This document shows, one piece after another, positions 55,502-64,000 of a DNA stretch of 64,000 nucleotides; position 1 is the first letter of the stretch, and each line of letters starts with the position of its first letter. Position numbers and translations under genes: made by a program. This stretch comes from Alentia gelatinosa (lineage: Eukaryota > Annelida > Polychaeta > Phyllodocida > Polynoidae): contig OX465583.1 in NCBI GenBank assembly GCA_950022655.1, positions 18,155,318 to 18,219,317 on the forward strand. Direction: 5' to 3'. Below the pieces are notes generated by a model. That model was not told the DNA's origin. It saw only the letters and a program-made list of their open reading frames with translations, and did no database searches.

Positions 55502-55806
55502 AGGTTGTTCCGGCCCCTAGGCGCGTCCGGCCCCCGGCCGTGTTGGCGTGTCCGGCCCCTCGGCGGGTCCGGCCTCGGCGCATCCGGCCCCCAAATACAT
55601 TTCGGGTGATAAATATGTTACTAATGGGGTAAAAGCGCAGATCCGGGGCCTCTAGCTTATAGCATAGGGACGCACCGGGTAGCCTACGATCTTTCGGCGT
55701 TCCTATTTTAGGGTTAGGATTAAAATACGGGGGCCGGAAGCGCTCGGGGGCCGGTAACGCCTGGGGGCCGGTCGCGCTCGGGGGCCGGAACAGCCTAGAG
55801 GCCGGT
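55502..55806. mobile_element. Foldback element with GGCCGG-built arms
   Basis: The left end AGGTTGTTCCGGCCCC is inverted at the right as GGGGCCGGAACAGCCT. Both arms iterate GGGGGCCGGWAGCGC-type units (four to five each). The centre is AT-richer and contains 'tagggttaggatta'. Same architecture as 1259-1835 with a different unit. Confidence 0.7.
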
Positions 55807-57330
55807 AAGACTAGGAATCACTGCATGTACGGACATACCTATAGGCGAGTTCATAACGGTGCGGTAGTTCACCGCACGAACAGTTTGTTTTTGATTGTAC
55901 GAAGATAAAAGTTTTAGATAAAACATATTCTGAATAGAAGATTATGATTTTATTAGCATATTGTATATAGTAACATTTTAAGTGATACGGGCGTGGTGTT
56001 ATAATCGGCACTCCTGTCTAATAAACAAAATGATTCGGTTTCACCACGATAGTTACTGAGAAACCACAGTAATTCAGCATTGACAAAAATCATGCAGTCA
56101 CCCCACCACAGAACTATACACTAACAACATATATCTGAAGAGTAGATCTTTATTTATTTAATATTATAGGTGGACCGGTCATGTCCTTACAATAGACACT
56201 CCTGTTTCGGATATCACATTTTCATTCCACATCAAGTACCAGTAATCATGACTGGAATCTATTTTATGACATATTGTTAATATCTATACCTAGACTAAAT
56301 CTAAGCGGGTTAGGATGTCAGTTTATTCTTCTATACATGAATCATATTTAAGCCATCACCGGAATAAGATACGTGCAATAGGAGAGCTTCTTTCTTATCC
56401 GAAACACAATAAAAAAAAGGGAAAACTTTTCAAAGACACGTCAACTTTTTTCAAACCTCCCTGTTTATTCTCTGTGTCATCTAGCACAACCATGAATGGC
56501 ATTGATATTATGATACCTAGACAAACATGTATATATATAATATATGTCGTTGTTGATGGTTGGTTATACAACAATATGCTGGAACTCTCACGATATATCC
56601 GACATCCGTCCAGAAGTCCACTACTGCTTACTCATAACCTAATAATAACACCTTGGTCAGAGGATGCGATCAGGCGCCAGTTCTCCTGGCGTTAAGGCCG
56701 GCACCCGTCACCGGAGAGAGAGAATACGTGAACGTGTACGTACATGTACACCTGCCCTCACACGTAGCCGCCGTCGCCGCAAGGAACACGGGGATTAAGT
56801 TATAAGCAGGACTTAGGTCCGTCCCTGCCAACTTGTTATACAATACAACTGGTGGTGTTTATGACCAGCTAGTGGGGAGTAAAGATATGATTAAAAAAGC
56901 ATATCCAATACAACTTTTTCAATGTTCTACTCCATGTCTTTATTGTGAGGCTGGAATACAAATGTTTTATTCTACCTCCACCAGATATCATTGTAGAAGT
57001 GTATCCCTATAATCATAATAATGAGATAAACTAAAAACTTGTGATAGATCAGGTATATATATAGACTTGTAGCTGTTGTAGACTTCCGGGGAAGTGTCAT
57101 AATTTACTACACCTCCCAAATACAGTCACTACTGTACACAATGCATACAAACAGCTTCCCTTTATGTACAGTTTATTATAGGACATCCTACAGTACTGGT
57201 TGACAGAAGATAGGCAGGAACGTCCATACTTTAGTTAAACACATCTTGGTCAAAGTGTGTTAAGCTCAGTGACTCATTCAGCTTGTTCATTCACTGAGTG
57301 TTTGATAAGTACTATATTTATTTTGATGGA
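55807..57330. other. No recognisable gene
   Basis: AT-rich sequence. A 126-codon plus-strand frame (56315-56695) shows no domain or family feature and is probably chance. Confidence 0.4.
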
Positions 57331-57725
57331 GAATAACAAGAGATGCCAACACTGATCTGGCTCCCACCCTTATTTGTCACTCAGTGATCTGGCACCCAAC
57401 ACTTATCTGTCATACAGTGAACTGGTACCACACCCTCATCTCTCACTCAATGAACTGGCACCCTATCCTTATGTGTCATAATGTGAACTGACAGCCACCC
57501 TGATCAATCACGTAGCCACCCTTATCTGTCACTCAGTGAACTGGCAGCCACCAGTGAAACGATACCACAATCACACATGTCACTCAGTGAACTGGTACCA
57601 TATCCACATCTGTTACTCAGTGAAAGGTACTACATACACATCTGTTACTCAGTGAGCTGGTACCCACCCTTATCTGTCACTCAGTGAACCGGTATCAACA
57701 CTAATCTGTCACTCAGTGAACTAGT
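57331..57725 (+). repeat. Minisatellite 'ctgtcactcagtgaactggcaccc'
   Basis: About nine diverged units of 35-45 bases, each with a CAGTGAACTGG core. Confidence 0.8.
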
Positions 57726-59440
57726 AGGTTACGGAGCAGGGTGGTCTGCTCAAGGGGGTTCTACTCTAATGTAATTTACATATCTGGTGTCAGCTGGATT
57801 TGCCGACATCAGCAGTCTTCATGCACACAGTAAACCTATAAAAGGATTATTGATTTGTACACAAACTTTATTAATATATACCTCGCTCCTAACCATGCCC
57901 TACCCATGTTGTATTTATGGTCGGACGACACCTGATAACGAACGCGGTATGTAATCGCATGACTCGACACAGTTTTGCCTTTTTAAGGTTTATATTACAT
58001 ACCTAAATACCTTATGATAGTTATATACATGTGATGATACGAAAACAGGTTGACTATATTCAGACGTAAAAAGACTTAGTAAAAATGTTGATATACTTAG
58101 TAAAAATGTTGATCAAATATATCAAATATATCCCTCTGCCTACAGAATCAGGATATATCTGAATTGCAAATTCACCGCGTGTATTTGACGTACGAAAACA
58201 GTTATCCAGTCTCCGTATAAAACTCCCACTCGTCTCGCTTGAACTGTTTGTAATCACAACTCAGTGTATCATCTCCGGGTCAGCAGACCGTGACAGAGGT
58301 CAATAATCATGTCACGGCGTGTGTTTCGCGTGACTGGTCATAGATTGTCACCTCGGTAAGGCTGGATCACAGAGCGTGTAGAGTCAAGCGACGTGAAAGC
58401 GCCCACTCAACTAACACCTCAATAATAAATGAGTGCTCGGCAGTAGATCTCCGTCAAGAAATTATTAAAGGCATATCGAACTGTTCACAGTGGCGCCACC
58501 TGGTGATTTATAAATCTTTATAGGGACATTTTCATTTAGTTGATTCACTAAGGAAATAAACTGAAAAATATATATTTTTTTCGATTCTTTCAAAAACAAG
58601 GATGCTGACCTATAATCTTAAAACTCAAATATGCAATACTATACGTTCACTATGTTCAGGTTTAAGGAAAATGACATGAATTTTATTATGTGAAATCCAA
58701 CTTGATAAGATCTTTTAGTTAGATATGCGTTAAACATATTTTTAAGTTAGATATACGTTATACAACACATATAGATCGCCATATCTGATTTCTAGGAAAA
58801 TGACCTGGGTTTTAATTTCCAAAGTTAATTATCCGACATGCCTTTAAAAAGAAGAATACAAGGTATACTCTGCTTGCGCTTAGTGTCACGATGCTTGTTT
58901 TTAAAACTAACATGAAAATGTATCAAAATGTATTTATTCATGTAAATGAATAATAGAAAGGTATTATTTGCAGTTTCTAACGCAGTCTCTCTTTGAGATG
59001 AAGTAATTCGTGAACAAGATGTAGGGAAAATGAGTAACAGTGTATGTTGTGTATACGTTGTTGCAGAAACCTAACAGAATTCTATAATGACGATGTATCT
59101 GTGTCAACTCTTCCAAGCAAGTGTTGGGCATGAAAAACTCTCTTATCAGATACAACTCCGCACACATGCAAATTACCTCTGACACTATTTATAACAGGCA
59201 TGGGATTTTTTTTTGAATTTCCGGATTCTTTTTATACCCTAGGGGTCACTGTTGAGATCCTTGTAAATCCGAGGAGAAACTTACATAAGGTGACGGGGTT
59301 CAAAATAGAACCCCAAAAGATGATGAGCCATGTTTGCGCAATTCTAGCTTAGCTCTGAACTCATCGCAGGCATTCACTTGTAAAGCTGAAAGTGCAGGAA
59401 CTTCTGAGAGGGGGGTGGGGGGGGGGGGTGGGGGGGTGGC
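57726..59440. other. No recognisable gene
   Basis: AT-rich. A CTCF-like CACCAGGTGGCGCC (minus) lies at about 58491-58504. A G-rich run is at 59409-59440. Nothing else identified. Confidence 0.4.
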
Positions 59441-59444
59441 CCCT

Positions 59445-59595
59445 TTATCTCACCCCAGGTAGTTTTCCCCCAAAGACTCAACACTCATACTGGGAACTCA
59501 TACTCAATGCCCATGAAGTTAAAAAAAAAAACCAACTTTATGAGGGATTATGTAACAAATGTTAGCCAATTAAGTCGATGTGATGGTTGAGATAA
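59445..59595 (-). mobile_element. TIR MITE, copy E8
   Basis: The left end TTATCTCACCCC (59445-59456) is inverted imperfectly at about 59585-59595. The internal text is the reverse complement of copy E2, with a diverged AGACTCAACACT in place of the AGACTTAACA core. Confidence 0.65.
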
Positions 59596-59818
59596 ATTCA
59601 GAAACCTACACAAGTTTAAAGACCCTCAGTCCTAGGCAATGCTGACATGTTTCTTGGACATCTCTTTGTCTCGCTTGAGGAAGATTTTTTTTTCTGATAC
59701 CAACTAGCATCCATGAGAAGCCGGATTGAGAAAGTATTAATAACATCTCTGAATCTTTTTTTTATGATATCTCTGAAAAAATTATTACTCGGCTTCAATT
59801 GACAGGAAGCAGTCATAA

Positions 59819-59991
59819 TCAAGGTAGCCTCGGCGTTTTGAAAAGGTGTTAATTATTTCATTAGAAGAAAACCCACGAGATGAAAATAGCTTGTTTGACC
59901 GCAGAGTAATTCAGTCCAACTTTTTTTTTTTTTTTTAGATTTAGGAAAACGTGGCTAGTACACTTCTGTCATCAACCGATGCTACCTTGAA
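59819..59991. mobile_element. Small TIR element (about 170 bases)
   Basis: Ends TCAAGGTAGCCTCGG and CCGATGCTACCTTGA are inverted with one mismatch. It has a poly-T tract inside. A related end occurs at about 146-163 (TCAAGGTAGCATCGG). Confidence 0.6.
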
Positions 59992-60460
59992 AATGACAAT
60001 TACTTATCAAATCCAAACCGTTGCTATGCGATCTCCAAGAGTGCGGTGTCACAAAGAACACCGTGCATAACAACCACCCTTCACAATCGTGACATCACAC
60101 TATTGTGGGCGCCCTCTGTGGCTATATTTAGACAAATGGGCGTACTTGCTAACCCTGTAGTTTACAGGTTAGGGGAACTGTCAGGAATAAGACAGAGGGG
60201 GTGGGGGGTCAAGGTTTCATCCGAATCGGACTCTTCAGGCATCTTAAAGTTTGGCTGTGTCAAGGCATGTGACTTTATCACACTTGGGGGAAGTACTCAG
60301 TGAGTGAATCCCCTAACTTTATTAAAGTTTAATAAAGTTGAAAAAGGAGAAAAAGCAACACCAACAGAGAACAAAATTAAGTTCAACTAATTGGTCTGGG
60401 GGTCCCGGGGGGCTGGAAAAGACCAGATCACCCGTGTTGGTCGTGTCACTAGTCTGCAAA

Positions 60461-60461
<1 letters not shown>

Positions 60462-60512
<51 letters not shown>

Positions 60513-60521
60513 TTTTTTTTT
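60462..60521. repeat. A47-T13 homopolymer junction
   Basis: An uninterrupted A run (60462-60508) passes directly into a T run (60509-60521). Possibly an assembly artefact or two abutting retro-insertion tails. Confidence 0.85.
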
Positions 60522-60561
60522 AGTACTGACCAAGTTATTTTCATTGAGTGGGTTTCTGATT

Positions 60562-60703
60562 TTATCTCACCCCGTATAACATTATTAATTGATAAAAGTG
60601 AATCACCCAATTAGCCATTGAGTATTGGGTACACGAACCTCACGGCCGTGGGGTACGAGTTCCTAATGTTAAGCCTATAGAGAAAAATACCGGGGTGAGA
60701 TAA
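60562..60703 (+). mobile_element. TIR MITE, copy E6
   Basis: TTATCTCACCCC at 60562-60573 and GGGGTGAGATAA at 60692-60703, with TGTTAAGCCTATAG inside the right end. No adjacent family hairpin is recognised on its left. Confidence 0.8.
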
Positions 60704-61583
60704 TTATTGATATGCAATTTCTCTGCGGCAGCACATAATGACTATGAAGGGGATGGTGGACTCTCGCCTACATTGTGAAGTAGGGTTAGTGATACGGCCA
60801 TGAGGCCCCGTTAGATATGTATGAACGAGTCACGTAGCAGGAATTCGTGAGCCTGAAGCGTTGAGACAGGCCCGTATGGCGTGCGGTACGTTAAGGCGGT
60901 GACGTAAAGCCCATTCACCACTCCCTTTTACCTAGATGTGTGAGACGTCAGCTGATCGCTCTGACCTACATGTAGTGTGAATGAAAGAAGGTCGTGTGTT
61001 TCATAAGGTAGTCCTCAGAGACTAACACGATTTCTGTGAAAAATGTTATAATTGAATATTCTAAAGCTACAGCAAATTTATTCAAATGTCATCCTTATTT
61101 ATTGTTCAGTATGTTTATACAACCATTCATTGGTCATAGAAGTTTCCTTGGTTTCTGAACATTTGTCATGCTATTTCGATTAAGCAGTAAAGTGGGCAAA
61201 CCGTCAGTGTAGCCTCCAGTGGTTTCCGACGGTGCGCTTCACATTTGTTAGCGTAGTGAGGAGTGGTAAATACATTCTCTTAAAACATGCTCTAGATTTA
61301 CTTTTTGACGATGGTATCTTAAATCCTGTGTGATGAATAATAGCATAATATAGTGTACATTATTACATAATATCAATTGGAAGTTAAACTACCCAAACAA
61401 AAAAACATTACTGCACAGAATCGGGATGATATAGTATACATTAATGCACAATATCGGGATATTGAAGTGTACATAAATGCACAGTATGATCAGTATTATA
61501 GTGTACACGAGTGCATTGTATGATCAGATATCATATTGTACATTAGTGCATAGTGTGATGAAGTAATTTAATTGAATGCATTT
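60704..61583. other. No recognisable gene
   Basis: Includes a loose repeat of 'gtacattaatgcacagtatga' text (61340-61560) and no coding signal. Confidence 0.4.
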
Positions 61584-61706
61584 ACCTTATTGGTATGTAC
61601 TTGTGTACCATGTTTCACTCGATACAATATTCCACAAGCTCTACTATGAGCTAGTGGAATATTTTCATTGAAAGAAACGAGGTACACAGGTACATACCAA
61701 TAAGGT
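61584..61706. repeat. Hairpin with 26-base arms
   Basis: The left arm begins ACCTTATTGGTATGTAC and the right arm ends GTACATACCAATAAGGT, with one mismatch over 26 bases. The inner part is also partly self-complementary (CAATATTCCAC / GTGGAATATT). Confidence 0.8.
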
Positions 61707-61939
61707 TGATACATTTTACTTTTATTATAATCCTTCATATAACTGCTGATCGCAAAACACAGGATTCTGCCATCTGTGTTGAGCTTAGGGCAGTATCTGC
61801 AACTCTTCGCAAAAGTCGCAAACAAAAGATTTTGATGGGAGTTACTCGCGAAGGTGTCCCCACAAAAAAAGAGCATTATTTAGAGAAATACCTGAAAAAT
61901 TCGACTGTTGTTTAGAGGCATTGATGATTTAAAAAAGGC

Positions 61940-62047
61940 GTTGCTCGAATAAATCATCCAATTAGCCATTGGGTACACTACGTTCACGGCCGTGGATCAG
62001 GAGTTCGTAACACTAAGCCTTTGGACAAAAATACCGGAGTGAAATAA
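61940..62047 (+). mobile_element. TIR MITE, copy E7 (partial)
   Basis: Shares 'ccaattagccattg', 'cacggccgtgg' and 'aataccgg.gtgaaataa' with copy E6. The left TIR is missing. Confidence 0.6.
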
Positions 62048-62289
62048 TAGAGTGTACATTAGTGCACAGAATGATAAGCTCACCAGGTGGCTGACACTAG
62101 TATCCACGAGATTGCTCTTTGTTCTCACTCACTCACTTTGTCACCTCCATTAGTGAAGAACACCTACTTTTTCACCTCCAATAATTTAGTAAAACGTATT
62201 CACTTCGTTGGGACATCCTTTCGTACCACATTTTTTGCGATGAAAATATTTAACTTGTAGAGTGCAGGGAACATTACCTGTCGGACCTA

Positions 62290-62700
62290 TAGTGGGTGTG
62301 TCCCTCCAACGTCCTGTGGTGTTGCGGCATCAACTTGAGCCCCTTCCCGTCCTCGCCCACACCCTCAGCCTCATTCTATGACCATCATCGATGCCTTTCC
62401 ATGTTTTCTGTCTCTTTGAGGGAGTAACTTCCATATACATTTTTTTCACTTTTTTTTTTATTCAACTGACATTCCTTTAATAATATTGTGGGTGTATTGG
62501 GCAACAATCTTAGCAAGACTGCTGCTTAGGTAAAGCTTATATCACCCTCAGCCTGCCTGCCACATTCCTAATATTATCACACATACATGTACATATAACA
62601 CATATACATTTGTAGTTATAGTTGGTGTGTCCCTCCATCCTTCTGTGGTATTGCGCCACCACCTCGGCGATATTTCCCTGCCCCTCCTTTACATCCCCCC
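62290..62700 (+). other. Two related segments, no gene
   Basis: About 62290-62360 and 62620-62700 share 'tggtgtgtccctcca' and 'ctgtggtattgcgccacca' text with differences, a diverged repeat pair. Confidence 0.5.
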
Positions 62701-62707
62701 TCACCAT

Positions 62708-62730
62708 ACACACACACACACACACACACA
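62708..62730. repeat. (CA)n microsatellite
   Basis: About eleven CA units. Confidence 0.95.
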
Positions 62731-62744
62731 TACACTCACACACC

Positions 62745-62960
62745 CGCCTGCAGTGGCGCCCCCTGATGGATGACCTCCAGCACGCCACCCGCACCTCCAG
62801 GTGGCGCTGCCGTTTACGCCAGGCGCCGCCTGGTGGCCACCTGTGGCGCCATCGGGAGCGCCTCCTATCGACGCGGGGCGGCTGCTGAGACTGACCAGGG
62901 ACGCAGGTGCTGGCGTTCGGGTCGCGGGGCCGGGATAGGGGCCTGGCCTGGTAAGCATGG
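62745..62960. promoter_or_regulatory. GC-rich segment with CTCF-like motifs
   Basis: CCATCAGGGGGCGCCACTG (minus, 62769-62751) and CCTCCAGGTGGCGCT (plus, 62794-62808) both fit the CTCF core YAGRKGGCRS in opposite orientation. A weaker match lies at about 62821-62836. Open frames on both strands reflect GC content. A donor-like GGTAAG is at about 62950, but no coding exon is recognised. Confidence 0.35.
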
Positions 62961-63039
62961 TGTCTACGGCAAGTGGGAGACGGGTGATGTGAGAGAGAAT
63001 GCAGAGTCCAGTTGAAGGTAGAAGGATGGGATGGTAGAA

Positions 63040-63320
63040 GGGATAGAATGGGCGGGACGAGACATGCAAGGCATGGGACGGGTCATGCTGGGTGGGGTGG
63101 ATGGGGCAAGTTATGGGACGGGACATGCAGGGTGGGACGCATGGGGCAAGACACTCGGGACAAGGCATGGGACAGGACATACAGTGTGGGATGGATGGGG
63201 CAGAACTTATGGCATGGGACATATGGGGGCAGGATGAACACTTGGGGCGAGATGCACAGGATGTGACGCACTGCGATAGGTGCATGGCACTAGAGATACA
63301 GTGTGGGATTCAGGATATCT
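63040..63320 (+). repeat. Minisatellite 'gggacgggacatgcagggtg'
   Basis: About ten diverged units of 20-35 bases; open frames here are artefacts. Confidence 0.75.
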
Positions 63321-63489
63321 GGGGTAAGGTGGGATTCATTGTTAATTACCCGAGGTACATACCTAGTACTGAAGGGGAATTGAAGTTCCTACGATGGATG
63401 GGGCACTGAAGTGCCCCAGGATAAAAGGGATTAAAATACATGGGACAGGAGATACTGAGTGGGATGCAGGACATCTGGGGTAGGACTAT

Positions 63490-63892
63490 CGTAAAACCGG
63501 ATGAGTTTTAATCTGGGCTCATGTATGCGACGACTGGAGTTTGGCATAGTGATATCACAAGGCGGATCCGAGTGATATCCGGAGCCAAAACTCCAGTCGT
63601 CGCATACAGGAGCCCAGATTAAAACGTATAAGGTTTTGATTTTATCCTACCCCCTGTGAACGATATTTTTATGTGAGGATAATAACAAAAAACATGATAA
63701 AAACTTTCGGAAGTCCTCCATATAGCTCTCCTTGATGCTCTGAAGGCGCTTGGAACTACTTTCAGCTGCTGATCTCTGATTGGTCCATTTTTTATACGCT
63801 CCTAGGAGCGATTTTTTATCCGTATGCGACATACGGGCGCATACGGAAAGTCAATGCTAAGCCTATGGGATTTTATATTAGGGGTAGGATAA
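63490..63892 (+). mobile_element. Hairpin + TIR MITE, copy E5
   Basis: The hairpin at 63490-63632 has the loop ATCACAAGGCGGATCCGAG (63554 on). The TIR module spans 63642-63892 (TTATCCTACCCC / GGGGTAGGATAA), with TGCTAAGCCTATGG inside the right end. Its module is longer (251 bases) than other copies (124-142). Confidence 0.85.
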
Positions 63893-64000
63893 AGGACGGG
63901 GACTAAGCAGGAACTGCATCGAGATCCATAGCCACTGATGATATGCCATGCGTTTTCATTGAAGAATAGTAGTACATGTAATCTCACAGACAAAGTCAGG

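Noticed and set aside
56315..56695. 126-codon plus frame
   Set aside because: No recognisable motif, no splice or promoter context.
62701..63285. 194-codon minus frame, Pro/Ser/Cys-rich
   Set aside because: Spans a CA microsatellite and a minisatellite; composition-driven.
1..64000. CRISPR array, bacterial operon or prophage
   Set aside because: No regularly spaced identical repeats with unique spacers; spliced animal gene and eukaryotic retroelements dominate.

Overview
The window is animal nuclear DNA: a gene with small exons and very large introns, GT-AG splice sites, and dense transposable-element debris. The only host gene I can support is the 5' part of a RASA1-type Ras GTPase-activating protein on the minus strand. 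Four exons give the first 174 codons: a unique acidic N-terminus, the complete N-terminal SH2 domain, and the start of the SH3 domain. Introns 1, 2 and 3 are about 2.1, 18.3 and 4.8 kb. The TE mix (tRNA-Thr-derived SINEs, Penelope-type hammerhead motifs, Ty3/gypsy elements, many small foldback/MITE elements) fits a marine invertebrate. The SINE 3' region vaguely resembles mollusc SINEs, but I cannot fix the phylum.

Layout: 1-26.3 kb is RASA1 with its introns. Intron 3 holds a foldback element with a TTAGGG-like minisatellite, a dispersed repeat pair and a MITE. Intron 2 holds SINEs (one with a tandemly amplified body), hammerhead-like Penelope remnants, a GC-rich island, a GTG-rich minisatellite and a hAT-like 1.5-kb TIR element. 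A probable TATA-less promoter lies at about 26.3-26.6 kb.

27.25-31.63 kb is a compact LTR retrotransposon about 0.9 kb upstream of the RASA1 start codon. It has matching 255-bp LTRs, a leader with ten copies of a palindromic motif, a Gag frame with an N-terminal helix-hairpin-helix and one in-frame stop, no detectable pol, and the C-terminal part of a TatD-like nuclease in the -1 frame. 33.4-45.1 kb is a non-LTR (LINE) reverse transcriptase gene split by a 10.4-kb minus-strand Ty3/gypsy element. That element is dead: it has many stops, an altered catalytic motif and no integrase core. 45.6-53.8 kb carries fragments of other element-encoded proteins. From 54 kb on there are foldback elements, minisatellites and no recognisable gene.

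The most unusual signals are: (1) the HhH-Gag/TatD LTR element and its leader palindrome array; (2) an abundant modular MITE system in which hairpins with variable arms and a conserved loop sit beside TIR modules, and a 14-base motif recurs across elements with different termini; (3) hammerhead-ribozyme-like motifs in the RASA1 intron; (4) a SINE with a tandemly amplified body. All identities come from reading the sequence; no database search was run.
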